From contig CAZVJA010000024.1 of NCBI GenBank assembly GCA_964626885.1, positions 1 to 40,698 on the forward strand: a DNA stretch of 40,698 nt, given 5' to 3'. Made by a program: the position numbers and the translations under genes. Source of the stretch: CAZVJA01 sp964626885 (lineage in GTDB: Bacteria; Planctomycetota; Planctomycetia; Planctomycetales; Planctomycetaceae). The notes below the pieces were generated by a model. That model was given only the letters and a program-made list of their open reading frames with translations. It was not told where the DNA came from and searched no databases. Below, in pieces: positions 8,453 to 17,152 of this stretch; within the stretch, counting starts at the first letter, position 1, and each line of letters begins with the position of its first letter.

Positions 8453-9559
8453 ATGCACGTTCTGCATGTCGTGGGAGCCCGGCCGAACTTCATGAAGGTC
8501 GCCCCCGTGCTGCGCGCACTCGACAGTAGTCCCAATGTCCGACAGACCCTCGTCCACACGGGCCAGCACTACGACCGCAACATGTCGGACATCTTTTTCG
8601 ATGAGCTGGAACTGCCTCGGCCCGATGTTTCCCTCGGCGTCGGTTCCGGATCGCACGCCGCACAGACGGCCCAAATTCTAACGCGATTCGAAGAGACGGT
8701 GCTCGAACGGCGTCCCGATCTCGTGCTCGTCTACGGCGATGTCAATTCGACCGTCGCGGCCGCGCTGGTCTGCGCGAAGCTGCGGATAGCCGTCGGACAT
8801 GTCGAAGCCGGCTTGCGGTCATTCGACCGCGGAATGCCCGAGGAGATCAATCGAGTTCTCACCGATCAACTCTCCGACATGCTGTTCACCCCATCATCCG
8901 ACGGAGACGCCAATCTGCTGCGCGAAGGAATTTCGCCGGAACGAATCCATTGCGTCGGGAACGTGATGATCGACACGCTGAACCGGCTGGTCCCACGTGC
9001 AAAATTACCCCGCATCGATGGGTTGAAAGAACCGTTTGCCCTCGCGACGCTGCATCGCCCATCCAACGTCGATGAACCGGATGCATTAACTCGGATCATG
9101 TCGACCTTCATCGAGTTGAGTGACCGCTGTCAGATCGTCTTTCCGGTTCATCCGCGCACAAGACGTCGTCTCGCCGGGCTCGATCTCCCAGCGTATGATC
9201 CCAGCCGATTGTTGCTTCTGGAACCGCTCGGCTACCTGGGTTTTCTGGCACTGGAGAGGGAGTCGAGGCTGGTCATCACAGATTCGGGAGGAGTCCAGGA
9301 AGAAACGACCGCGCTCGGCGTTCCTTGCCTGACGCTCCGCGAGAATACCGAACGCCCGGTCACGGTCGATGTTGGTACGAACATGCTGGTCGGGCACGAC
9401 ATGCCGCGACTGACCAGGGAAGTCGACAAGATTCTCGCGGGGGTCGTCAAGCGGCATCGTCTGCCCGAACAATGGGACGGCCGAGCGGCGGGGCGGATCG
9501 CCGATGTTATCTGCGGAGAACAGAAAACGAATTTTGTCCCAATGGACCGTGCCGGGTGA
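8453..9559 (+). CDS. wecB: UDP-N-acetylglucosamine 2-epimerase, non-hydrolysing (WecB/WbpI-like)
   Basis: A cytoplasmic GT-B-fold enzyme of 368 residues. The family interconverts UDP-GlcNAc and UDP-ManNAc, or in the WbpI/WlbD branch the 2,3-diacetamido uronic acid equivalents. Seen are the N-terminal VVGARPNFMK loop, YGDVNSTVA, the HVEAGLRSFDRGMPEEINR signature, FPVHPRTR and the nucleotide-binding ITDSGGVQEE stretch followed by RENTERPVT. I prefer the ATG at 8453 because homologues start directly with this strand; a GTG at 8435 would add six residues. The Wlb-like dehydrogenase, acetyltransferase and aminotransferase at 26468-29359 make the WbpI/WlbD alternative attractive. Sequence alone does not separate the two substrates. 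Confidence 0.9.
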   Translation: MHVLHVVGARPNFMKVAPVLRALDSSPNVRQTLVHTGQHYDRNMSDIFFDELELPRPDVSLGVGSGSHAAQTAQILTRFEETVLERRPDLVLVYGDVNSTVAAALVCAKLRIAVGHVEAGLRSFDRGMPEEINRVLTDQLSDMLFTPSSDGDANLLREGISPERIHCVGNVMIDTLNRLVPRAKLPRIDGLKEPFALATLHRPSNVDEPDALTRIMSTFIELSDRCQIVFPVHPRTRRRLAGLDLPAYDPSRLLLLEPLGYLGFLALERESRLVITDSGGVQEETTALGVPCLTLRENTERPVTVDVGTNMLVGHDMPRLTREVDKILAGVVKRHRLPEQWDGRAAGRIADVICGEQKTNFVPMDRAG

Positions 9560-9602
9560 AGCAGCGAGTGCATCCCTCGTCGGAAATCGTAGAGGACTGA
9601 AA

Positions 9603-9714
9603 ATAGGAGGGCGAGGAGGAGGATGGAAGACGGAGAGGGCAAGATGAAGAGAAACGGTTGGTTGTTCCTAAAGCTCTGATTTCGATCCGCAATTCGCAAT
9701 CCGAAATCCGCAAT
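9603..9714 (-). repeat. Composite intergenic repeat, copy 1 (reverse orientation)
   Basis: The gap between the epimerase and methyltransferase genes holds a 28-nt unit at 9687-9714. Read on the minus strand it contains ATTGCGGATTTCGGATTGCG. A purine-rich tract at about 9603-9654 follows (CCATCCTCC-type on the minus strand). The same two modules occur in the same order at 12428-12534 and 40519-40640. There is no coding signal. Confidence 0.75.
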
Positions 9715-9728
9715 ATCTGAAGACTGAC

Positions 9729-10550
9729 ATGCCAAGTCTCATTCACAAACTCGACGCGATTCTGTATCCCAACCACTCAGCCCATTGGGATGATGCCTGG
9801 TTTCGGGAAATGATCCTGCGACACATCGAGCCGGGGTCACACGTGCTCGATTTGGGGGCCGGGGCGGGCATCGTCCTGGAAATGAATTTTCGTGGACAGG
9901 CGGCACGAGTCTGCGGTGTCGATCCCGATCCCCGCGTGATGCACAATCCGTACCTTGATGAAGCCCGCGTTGGCATCGGCGAAGCAATCCCGTATGACTC
10001 CGGCACGTTCGACCTGGTGTTCGCCGATAATGTGCTCGAACATCTCGAACGGCCGGATACGGTCTTTTACGAGATGTATCGCGTGCTGAAACCGGGAGGA
10101 TTGCTGCTTGTCAAAACGCCGAACAAGTGGCATTACGTGCCGACGATTGCCCGATTGACACCGCACGCGTTTCATCAATTGGTGAACAGGCTGCGCGGAC
10201 GGAAATCGGCGGATACATTTCCAACACATTATCGGGCAAACACTCCCGCGGCGATCAAGCGCCTCGCGGAGAACTGCGGGTTGCAGATTGTCGAGCTGCA
10301 ACTTGTCGAGGGGCGACCGGAGTATTTGAGAATCTTCTGGCCGACGTATCTTCTCGGCTGGTTGTACGAACGGACGGTCAATCTCGTTCCTGGCCTCTGG
10401 CGCTTTCGTGTGGTCCTGGGAGCCGTGCTGCAGAAGCCTGGGTCTGCAATATCGAACCTAAACCCGGCCGAAAAACGCGCCAAGCAGAATCAACCGATAG
10501 TCCCGTGTGAAGACGGACCTCGCGAACGGTCGCGTGCGAATGCAGCTTGA
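9729..10550 (+). CDS. Class I SAM-dependent methyltransferase
   Basis: A 273-residue protein with a Methyltransf_11-type Rossmann domain. Motif I is LDLGAGAG (residues 40-47), the acidic end of strand beta-2 is CGVDPDP, and the motif IV/V region reads FDLVFADNVLEHL then RVLKPGGLLLVKTPN. The C-terminal third has a hydrophobic stretch (YLLGWLYERTVNLVPGLW) that may contact the membrane. It probably transfers a methyl group from S-adenosylmethionine to a sugar or lipid-linked intermediate; the acceptor cannot be read. The ATG at 9729 follows a weak GAAGA site. It lies between the 2-epimerase and the heparinase gene (51-nt gap). The upstream gap is repeat DNA, so transcription may restart here. 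Confidence 0.85.
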   Translation: MPSLIHKLDAILYPNHSAHWDDAWFREMILRHIEPGSHVLDLGAGAGIVLEMNFRGQAARVCGVDPDPRVMHNPYLDEARVGIGEAIPYDSGTFDLVFADNVLEHLERPDTVFYEMYRVLKPGGLLLVKTPNKWHYVPTIARLTPHAFHQLVNRLRGRKSADTFPTHYRANTPAAIKRLAENCGLQIVELQLVEGRPEYLRIFWPTYLLGWLYERTVNLVPGLWRFRVVLGAVLQKPGSAISNLNPAEKRAKQNQPIVPCEDGPRERSRANAA

Positions 10551-10601
10551 AGACCACGACTTGCGATCATCAATCCGGCGAGAAACCGGAGTGAGTTAGA
10601 A

Positions 10602-12404
10602 ATGAAAATGCCTGACGTCGGACGCTTCACCCGCACGATTCGCCACCTTCGCTCATCGCAATTGCTGTGGCGGGGACGGTATGCCGTGGCGCGGAGGCTC
10701 CCGGCCCCCCACATCCCGCTCCCCCCGGCGTTCGATGTCGCGTGCGCGCGGCAGCTCAAAAACCTCGACTCTTTGCCGGCAGTGCCGCTGTTTCATCGCC
10801 CGGGACCGACCGGTCAAGATCTCGTACGGATGCTGGCAGCGGGCGAAATCGAGCATTTGAATCAGCGCGAGCGAATCGGGCGTCTATCTCCCGACTGGAA
10901 GCTTGGCCGACACCTGAAGGATCGGTTGTGGATCGTGACGCTCCACTATCACCATTGGTTGTACGATCTCGCTGAATTGGTTCAAGCGCGGGGAGCAGGC
11001 GCACGCGAGGCGGAAGAGCTGCTGATCGACTTCTGGTCGGATTGGATCGCGCGTTGTGACCTCCACGCTCCCGGGGCGCGTGATCTGGCTTGGAATGCGT
11101 ATGCCGTCGCCACGCGGATCGGCTGGTGGGTGCGGACGTGTGCAATGCTCGGACGCGAATGGTTCGAGATGCGATTGCGCTTTTCGGAAACGGTGCTGCA
11201 AAGCCTGTGGCGGCAGGCGGAGTTCGTTTACCGGCACGTCGAATGGGATCTGCGGGGGAATCATCTCCTGCGCGACGCCTGTGGCCTGGCATGGGCGGCG
11301 CGGTTGATGAATGACTCGCAGTCCGATCGCTGGATGCAGCGCGCTACGCAGCTTGCCCTGACGCAGACCGAGGAACAGATTCTCCCCGACGGAGGGCATT
11401 TTGAGCGAAGCCCGATGTATCACCTGCAAGTGATGGAGGATGTGCTCACGCTCGCGTCGTTGCTGAGGGATTCTTCCGCACGCGAATCTTTATGCCGAAC
11501 ATGGGATCGCATGGCCGAGTTTGCCAGCTGGATGCGCCACCAGGATGGAAGGCTGCCTCTGCTGAATGATACGGCGTTCAACGGGTGCCTAACTCCGAAT
11601 GAAATGCTGTCGGCCGACAGCAGCGGTTTTGTAGGTGATGCCGTATCACATTTAACTTTGAGCGAACCACACGGAGGAAGACTCTTCGATCAAACGGGGC
11701 TCGCAGTCTGGCGGGGATCGCGCTGGGGAGTATTTTTTGATGTCGGGGAGATCGGCCCCAGTTGCCAGCCTGGCCACGCACATGCCGATTCGCTGACGAT
11801 CGAATGCTCCGTGAAGGGGCGGCGGTTGTTTGTCGATCCCGGCACCTTTGCGTACGATCGCGGCAAGTCGCGCCGCTACGATCGCTCCACCGCCGCGCAC
11901 AACACCGTCTGCATTGATAAAACCGATTCCAGCGAGGTGTGGCACATCTTTCGTGTCGGTGCGCGGGCGCAGCCTTATGACGTGCAGGTTGATATCACCC
12001 CTGAAGGAATGATCGCCCGCGGCTCGCACGATGGGTACCGAAATCTGACGAGATCGCCTCGACATACCCGTCAGGTCGAAATTCGCGAGAAGGGTTCTTT
12101 GGAAATTCGCGATCGCATCGACGGCGGCGGGTTGCATCGAATCGAGGGGGGATACCTGCTCGATCCGGCATGGAAGGCCGACTCGACGGACAGTGGTTGG
12201 GTGCTCAACGATGGCGACCGCCACCTTCGCGTGACGATTCAAACCGCGGGACTGCTCGAAGATCTCAATGCAGTAAACCTTACAATAACCCGTCGGGCGT
12301 ATCATCCCGAATTCGGCCGTGAGATCGAAACCACGCGGTTGGAATGGCGCTACGACGGTCCACTGCCGATCGAAGTCATTACGCGGGTCGAAGTGCGGGA
12401 ATAG
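10602..12404 (+). CDS. Heparinase II/III-family polysaccharide lyase
   Basis: A 600-residue protein of the heparinase II/III / alginate-lyase superfamily, which cleaves acidic polysaccharides by beta-elimination. The N-terminal alpha/alpha-toroid part (about 60-340) includes NHLLRDACGLAWAARL and GGHFERSPMYHLQV, both typical. The C-terminal beta-sandwich half carries GHAHADSL and the conserved RRYDRSTAAHNTVCID stretch, so the Tyr/His residues of the family are present. I see no obvious signal peptide, which agrees with many EPS-locus members whose export route is unclear. Known members in such loci are thought to trim or recycle the polymer, or to be required for its synthesis. Uronic-acid-containing glycan is consistent with the diamino-uronate genes in the window. 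The nearby bi-domain oxidoreductase is a frequent partner. Confidence 0.9.
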   Translation: MKMPDVGRFTRTIRHLRSSQLLWRGRYAVARRLPAPHIPLPPAFDVACARQLKNLDSLPAVPLFHRPGPTGQDLVRMLAAGEIEHLNQRERIGRLSPDWKLGRHLKDRLWIVTLHYHHWLYDLAELVQARGAGAREAEELLIDFWSDWIARCDLHAPGARDLAWNAYAVATRIGWWVRTCAMLGREWFEMRLRFSETVLQSLWRQAEFVYRHVEWDLRGNHLLRDACGLAWAARLMNDSQSDRWMQRATQLALTQTEEQILPDGGHFERSPMYHLQVMEDVLTLASLLRDSSARESLCRTWDRMAEFASWMRHQDGRLPLLNDTAFNGCLTPNEMLSADSSGFVGDAVSHLTLSEPHGGRLFDQTGLAVWRGSRWGVFFDVGEIGPSCQPGHAHADSLTIECSVKGRRLFVDPGTFAYDRGKSRRYDRSTAAHNTVCIDKTDSSEVWHIFRVGARAQPYDVQVDITPEGMIARGSHDGYRNLTRSPRHTRQVEIREKGSLEIRDRIDGGGLHRIEGGYLLDPAWKADSTDSGWVLNDGDRHLRVTIQTAGLLEDLNAVNLTITRRAYHPEFGREIETTRLEWRYDGPLPIEVITRVEVRE

Positions 12405-12427
12405 GGGTTGGGAAGCAGGATTCGAGT

Positions 12428-12534
12428 ATTGCAGATTTCGGATTGCGAAATGTGGATTGAAGAACGGGTTACGGGTGGTCCTGCTTCAGGAACAGCCCTC
12501 CTCCAGTTTCTACCCTCCATCATCCTCTTCTTTT
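12428..12534 (+). repeat. Composite intergenic repeat, copy 2
   Basis: The 28-nt module at 12428-12455 (ATTGCAGATTTCGGATTGCG core) is followed by a pyrimidine tract at 12495-12534 rich in CCTCC and CATCCTC. It fills the gap between the heparinase and GT4 genes and ends about 20 nt before the GT4 start. Confidence 0.75.
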
Positions 12535-12556
12535 GACTTATAACACTCCACCACTT

Positions 12557-13858
12557 ATGCATATTCTTTTCCTGAGCCACTACTTTCCTCCTGAGGTGAA
12601 TGCTCCAGCGACGCGGACGTGGGAACATTGTCGGCGTTGGGTGGCGGCCGGCCACGAAGTGACAGTGGTGACATGCGTTCCCAATTGCCCCAACGGTGTG
12701 CCGTTCGAGGGATACCGCAACGCGTGGCGACAAGAAGAGAATGTCGAGGGCATGCGGGTCGTACGCGTCTGGACGTTCCTTGCCGCGAATCGGGGCTTCG
12801 CTCCGCGGATCATCAATTATCTGAGTTATCTGCTGACGGCGGTCTGGTGCGCGGTACGATTGCGCGGCGTCGATGTTGTCGTGGCGACTTCGCCGCAATT
12901 CTTCTGCGGCTGGGCTGGGGTGCTGGCCGCGAAAATGAAGCGGCGACCGTTTGTGCTCGAAATCCGTGACATCTGGCCGGAATCGATCGTCACCGTCGGC
13001 GCGATGAAACGTTCGTGGGTCATTCGTCTGCTCGAGTGGCTAGAATGTCGGATGTACTCGGCAGCCGACCGCATCGTGACCGTCGGCGACGGGTATCGCC
13101 GAAAATTGCTTGAAAAGCAGGTGTTCGACGAGAAAATTGCGGTCATACCCAATGGGGTCGATATCGAGACATTTCCAGCAGCAAGTTCTCTCCACACGGG
13201 AGATCGACGAGCGAATGAGCTGCGCGATCGCTGGCGCGCGGGAAATCAGTTCGTCTGTTCATACGTCGGTACAGTGGGCATGGCGCATGGTCTGGAGGTC
13301 GTACTCGAGGCCGCGGCTCTCCTGCAAAATGCCGGTCGTGATGACGTCGCCTTCTGGATCGTGGGTGATGGTGCCGAGCGGGAAAGGCTCGAACGGGAAG
13401 CGGACTGCCGCGGACTCAGGAGCATCCTGTTCACCGGACTGCTGCCGAAATCGCAGGTTGCGGACGTACTCTCCGCCAGCGACGCCTGCCTGGTGCATCT
13501 GCGAGGAACGGAACTGTTCGGTACGGTGATTCCCTCGAAGATCTTTGAGATGCTGGCGGTTGAAGTACCAATCATTTTGGGTGTGCGGGGCGACGCTGCA
13601 CAGATCGTGCTTGCAGCCGGTGCCGGCGTGATGATGACTCCGGACGCTCCGCAATCGTTGATCGATGCCATTGATCGGATCGCCTCGGCGGGTCGCGATA
13701 CCTTTGCCGGCGGGCGAGAATACGTCGCGAAACATTTCAACCGCGATCATCTTGCGGCGCAGATGCTTGAGGAAATCGAGGGCATTTGCGGAGAGCGTGG
13801 TACTATTCGGTCGTCGCCATCTGCTCCAGAGGCTCAGGCTCCGCGCGCAGCTGCTTGA
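12557..13858 (+). CDS. Glycosyltransferase family 4, WbuB-like
   Basis: A 433-residue GT-B-fold glycosyltransferase. The N-terminus MHILFLSHYFPPEVNAPATR and the later CVPNCPNGVPFEGYRN match the pattern of WbuB/WbpL-locus amino-sugar (fucosamine-type) transferases. Further along are VLEIRDIWPESIVTVGAMK, VIPNGVDIETF, SYVGTVGMAHGLE and IPSKIFEMLAVEVPII, the donor-binding end of the family. I prefer the ATG at 12557; an in-frame TTG at 12533 lies inside the pyrimidine repeat. It is the last gene of the plus-strand EPS series, and its 3' end overlaps the convergent flippase gene by 56 nt. It probably adds an N-acetylated deoxy-amino sugar to the lipid-linked repeat unit, with specificity inferred only from family resemblance. 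Confidence 0.9.
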   Translation: MHILFLSHYFPPEVNAPATRTWEHCRRWVAAGHEVTVVTCVPNCPNGVPFEGYRNAWRQEENVEGMRVVRVWTFLAANRGFAPRIINYLSYLLTAVWCAVRLRGVDVVVATSPQFFCGWAGVLAAKMKRRPFVLEIRDIWPESIVTVGAMKRSWVIRLLEWLECRMYSAADRIVTVGDGYRRKLLEKQVFDEKIAVIPNGVDIETFPAASSLHTGDRRANELRDRWRAGNQFVCSYVGTVGMAHGLEVVLEAAALLQNAGRDDVAFWIVGDGAERERLEREADCRGLRSILFTGLLPKSQVADVLSASDACLVHLRGTELFGTVIPSKIFEMLAVEVPIILGVRGDAAQIVLAAGAGVMMTPDAPQSLIDAIDRIASAGRDTFAGGREYVAKHFNRDHLAAQMLEEIEGICGERGTIRSSPSAPEAQAPRAAA

Positions 13859-15206
13859 AAATCCCCGCGGATTTGGCCAGCCAAAGTGACACGAGTGGAG
13901 CAGCCACGTGCCCCACGGCATAAGCGATGGCGGCGCCGGTTCCTTCGAAATGGGGTATCAAGGCGACGTCGATCAACAGTATGACGATGCTGGCCACAAG
14001 CGATGCTCGCAGGAACAGATTCGCGCGACCTGCCGCCATTAACAGCGGGTTGACCCACAAGAGCGGAATCCACGCAAGCGCGCCACACAGCATCCACTGG
14101 AAGAATGTTCCCGCCGGTGCGAACTGTGCACCCAGCGAAATTTCGATTATCGGCGGCACGATGAAATAGGCGGTACCGCATAAGCAGACTGAGGAAATAC
14201 ACAGGCCGACCACTCCCCACGTCAAATATCGCGAGAGCGACTGGAATTCCCGCCGGGTCCAGAGCTTGGCAAACTCTGGATAAAGCACGAACAGCAGTGG
14301 ATCGGAAATCTGCCAGATGGCGGCCATAAAATCCCGGGCGACTTTGTATGTGCCGATCACACCGGCCGAGCTGTAGGCGCCGAGCAGATTGATATCGAGG
14401 TCGCGGGTTGGGATGGCCGCCAATGAGACGCCGTACATATTGAGTGCGAATCCGCGCATCTCCTTCAGTCGCGGCCGAAGGAGTTCGATCGAGGCGGATG
14501 TGGTTCGCAGTGGAATTCGCTGATTGAGTTGCCGATAGGCCACAATTGCCAGCCCCAGGGTCGAGAACAGATTCGTGGCGACCGCAATTGCCAGCACTCC
14601 AGTCACATTCCATTTCAAAACGATCAGCGCTGCCACGGTCATCAGGACCTTGAAGATCTGTCCGGCCAGTTTCACGAGCGCGAGCGCTCGAAATTGATCG
14701 AAGACCCGCAGCAACCCGATGGCCGTGGCATTCCCCACATTGCTGAAAAACAGTGCCAACCCGGCGAGGCAGAAGAGCGTGGTGTGGCCTTCCCCATGAA
14801 GGTCAGCGAAGAACAACGGCGCGAAAGGGGCAAGTGCCCCCACCAGGAGTAATGCGAGCAGTCCGGTGACGACGTCGACCATCAAACTCAACCGTACTGT
14901 CGCCAGAGCGCGGGGCAAATCACCCGCCTCCCAGAATTCCGTGAGATAACGAATGACCGATTCGTGCAGCCTCAGTTCAATGAAATTGAACACGAGTCCC
15001 GCGAAGCCCAAACAGAGGCTCAACAAGCCGTACTGCTCGACACCGAGCATCCGCCCGACGACGAGTGAATAAACGAACACGATCACGGCGCCGGCGATGT
15101 TCGAGACGTATTGCCAGACAGTGTTCCGAACAAGCGGTTTGCCAACGGCGCCGCGCAAGCGTGAAAAACTGCCCTTAAAGGCAGAGCGCCTTTCGTTGGA
15201 AATCAT
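13803..15206 (-). CDS. Wzx-type polysaccharide flippase (MOP superfamily)
   Basis: An integral membrane protein of about 467 residues with 12-14 predicted helices, starting VRNTVWQYVSNIAGAVIVFVYSLVVGRMLG as in oligosaccharide flippases of the PST/MATE-like group. It would turn lipid-linked repeat units across the inner membrane. The start is uncertain. The ATG at 15206 puts the first helix near residue 27, as is usual; an in-frame ATG at 15326 adds 40 polar residues. A strong AGGAAGG site serves an out-of-frame ATG at 15223 that encodes only six codons and ends in an ATGA overlap with the 15206 start. This could be a coupled leader or a sequence error. It is the last gene of the ten-gene minus-strand series. 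Its 3' end overlaps the GT4 gene on the other strand by 56 nt. Confidence 0.88.
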   Translation of the reverse strand: MISNERRSAFKGSFSRLRGAVGKPLVRNTVWQYVSNIAGAVIVFVYSLVVGRMLGVEQYGLLSLCLGFAGLVFNFIELRLHESVIRYLTEFWEAGDLPRALATVRLSLMVDVVTGLLALLLVGALAPFAPLFFADLHGEGHTTLFCLAGLALFFSNVGNATAIGLLRVFDQFRALALVKLAGQIFKVLMTVAALIVLKWNVTGVLAIAVATNLFSTLGLAIVAYRQLNQRIPLRTTSASIELLRPRLKEMRGFALNMYGVSLAAIPTRDLDINLLGAYSSAGVIGTYKVARDFMAAIWQISDPLLFVLYPEFAKLWTRREFQSLSRYLTWGVVGLCISSVCLCGTAYFIVPPIIEISLGAQFAPAGTFFQWMLCGALAWIPLLWVNPLLMAAGRANLFLRASLVASIVILLIDVALIPHFEGTGAAIAYAVGHVAAPLVSLWLAKSAGIFKQLRAEPEPLEQMATTE

Positions 15207-15395
15207 TGCTTCGTATCCGGCATGGGTTCCTTCCTGGTCCCATTCTGGAAACACCGCCGGTTTCGTAAGGTTTCGTGGAAAATTCGACTTTGTCACGAAT
15301 TTTCTTCCATCGGTCGATGCTTCCATGCCGGATCGGGGTGGGGGAGAGGTAAGCCCTTGAGGAAGGGTTCGTTCGCCGATGCCGTCGTGGACTTT

Positions 15396-16298
15396 CTAGG
15401 GCACGGCACTCATCGGGATGTTCCGTTCGAGTTCTTCACGCCTGGAGACGATGTTGGCACACGGCTTGACGACCATCACGCATCCCGTTCCCCGCCGCGC
15501 GCCGCCGAACAGGTTGATGCCCTTTAGCAAGGGATAGAGTGTGAAATGCAACGGCGAGAAAGTCGCGCGCCCGCAGCACAGAGCAACATACTGGAAGCGT
15601 TCATAAAACTCCTGGGCTCGCGCGGACGGAGTAAATCGTGTTTCCGTGATCTCATACCCTACGGAATCGAGCATGTCCCGGTAGAATCGTTCGTTCGGAA
15701 GCTGCTTGAGTGCGGTTCCGAATGAGGTTTGCAGACGCTCAGTGTACTCTTCGTAGTCGCGCGGCGCGCGCCTCAACTTCCGCATCAGGCGAACAATCAG
15801 CCGGTTGTGCTTATAATCGCGGCGAATCGCCCGACGTTCCAGGGGATTGACGAGTACAATCCGCCCCGTCGGCTTGAGAATGCGCGTGACCTCCCGGAAA
15901 AAAAGCCGAGGCTCCGGGATCATCGGTATCACCTCTGACATCAGAATCACATCAAAGGTATCTTCGGCAAAGGGGGTTTGCTCTCCGCGAGACACGAAGA
16001 ACTCCAACTTTCCCGAGAGCGATCGAGGAATAATGTTCTTGCTGATGTCGATGACGTCAATCCCGTACGCTTTTCGACAACGGTGCGCCATTTCATACGT
16101 CATGTATCCATTGCCGCAACCGAAATCGAGGGCGATTTCATCGGGCTGGAGCGCCATTGCAGCGAAGATATCGGGCATCTGCAACCGCTTGATCAGGTTC
16201 GGGTTCCCGAGAATGCGCAGCAAAATATCCTTCCACAGTTTCTTCTGGGGGACATAACCGGGCGCGGAGAAGCGGATCGAAAGAGCATGCATGTTCAT
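15396..16298 (-). CDS. Class I SAM-dependent methyltransferase
   Basis: A 300-residue methyltransferase with a clear SAM-binding Rossmann core: LDFGCGNGYMTYEMA (motif I near residues 58-64), YGIDVID at the acidic loop, then FDVILMSEVIPMIPEPRLFFREVTRILKPTGRIVLVNPLE. The C-terminal region has a hydrophobic stretch (FQYVALCCGRATFSPLHFTLYPLLKGINLFGG) that suggests a membrane-near or lipid-linked acceptor. I prefer the ATG at 16298, with GGAAG about 10 nt upstream; an ATG at 16325 would overlap the upstream gene by 23 nt and has no visible site. Its neighbours are the deacetylase-like gene (upstream) and the flippase (downstream). It probably methylates a sugar of the repeat unit. It is not closely similar to the methyltransferase at 9729 by eye. 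Confidence 0.85.
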   Translation of the reverse strand: MNMHALSIRFSAPGYVPQKKLWKDILLRILGNPNLIKRLQMPDIFAAMALQPDEIALDFGCGNGYMTYEMAHRCRKAYGIDVIDISKNIIPRSLSGKLEFFVSRGEQTPFAEDTFDVILMSEVIPMIPEPRLFFREVTRILKPTGRIVLVNPLERRAIRRDYKHNRLIVRLMRKLRRAPRDYEEYTERLQTSFGTALKQLPNERFYRDMLDSVGYEITETRFTPSARAQEFYERFQYVALCCGRATFSPLHFTLYPLLKGINLFGGARRGTGCVMVVKPCANIVSRREELERNIPMSAVP

Positions 16299-16302
16299 GG
16301 CG

Positions 16303-17091
16303 TCAGGGCTTCCAGTGGTTGTCATGGGTGAGAATCAGCGCGGTGCCGCCAAGAAAGCAGCCGTTCGCCACTTGAAAGAATCGCGTCGTCAATGGGACGG
16401 GTTGATTACGAACGCATGAGTCCTCGGAAACCCAGTCGAAACTGACTGGGCAACCGCGGATCGACGTGCTCCGAATCAACTCCGGAGTGTCTAAGGTGAA
16501 CCGTCGCCTGCGGCGGAGGTCCGCATCCGTGCGCGGCCATGCTCCGTGCTGGCTGAAAGTTCTTGGTGGAAAACCAAAGAGCGACTCGAATTTCGCGACG
16601 TCAGCTCGGAAAGCGCTGCGATAGTCAGAATGCATCCAAGCTTGCGTGTGCAGGCCGACGTCGAACCCCTGATCGTGCAACTCTCTTGCGATCGAGACGA
16701 GCGTCATTGGGTTATACAGTTCGCCGTCGACCAGAATATGCACGCTTGATCGCAAACCAAACTCCAGCTCCGCGTCGCATAACGCACGGATCACTTCCGG
16801 CCGGCCGGCATCGAGATCATGCCGCAACACAAAATTGACGAGGTCTCGCTCGATATTCGATCCGCGGACACAATCTTCGAGCGAAATAGCGTGACAACGA
16901 GGATTATTCCGTAAAGATCGCAACAAACCGCGATAGAGTTCCAGATCGTGCGGAGGCGAAGAGAGAGATGTTCCACTCCCCATCAGCCGCGTCATTCGAC
17001 GGACGTCCGCCAGCCGATGCCGCAATCCGACAGGCCCGTGCTCGTGCAGCAGATGTTTGCAATAACGTTTGATGGCAGCTTGGATCGTCAT
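16303..17091 (-). CDS. Polysaccharide-deacetylase (NodB-fold)-like protein, atypical motifs
   Basis: A 262-residue protein that I place tentatively in the glycoside hydrolase/deacetylase superfamily. The signs are an RHDLD motif (90-94) where NodB enzymes have the metal-binding TFDDG-like motif, GLHTQAWMHS (146-155) where they have the H-x3-H motif, a QHG element (181-183) after FPPRTFS, and a final THDNHW. The His spacing in the second motif differs from the classical form, so activity and metal binding are unsure. There is no signal peptide, so it would act in the cytoplasm. The ATG at 17091 has no clear ribosome site. It follows the polytopic membrane protein by 61 nt and precedes the methyltransferase almost directly. 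De-N-acetylation of an intermediate is possible; a non-enzymatic role is not excluded. Confidence 0.7.
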   Translation of the reverse strand: MTIQAAIKRYCKHLLHEHGPVGLRHRLADVRRMTRLMGSGTSLSSPPHDLELYRGLLRSLRNNPRCHAISLEDCVRGSNIERDLVNFVLRHDLDAGRPEVIRALCDAELEFGLRSSVHILVDGELYNPMTLVSIARELHDQGFDVGLHTQAWMHSDYRSAFRADVAKFESLFGFPPRTFSQHGAWPRTDADLRRRRRFTLDTPELIRSTSIRGCPVSFDWVSEDSCVRNQPVPLTTRFFQVANGCFLGGTALILTHDNHWKP

Positions 17092-17152
17092 GGTTCGTTG
17101 ATGTTTGGAAAACTCTGTTCAACCCGTTTGTTGCCGCGCGAAAATCACATCG

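Noticed and set aside
12495..12534. Pyrimidine tract as a rho-independent terminator
   Set aside because: There is no stem before it, and the same module occurs in both orientations relative to genes.
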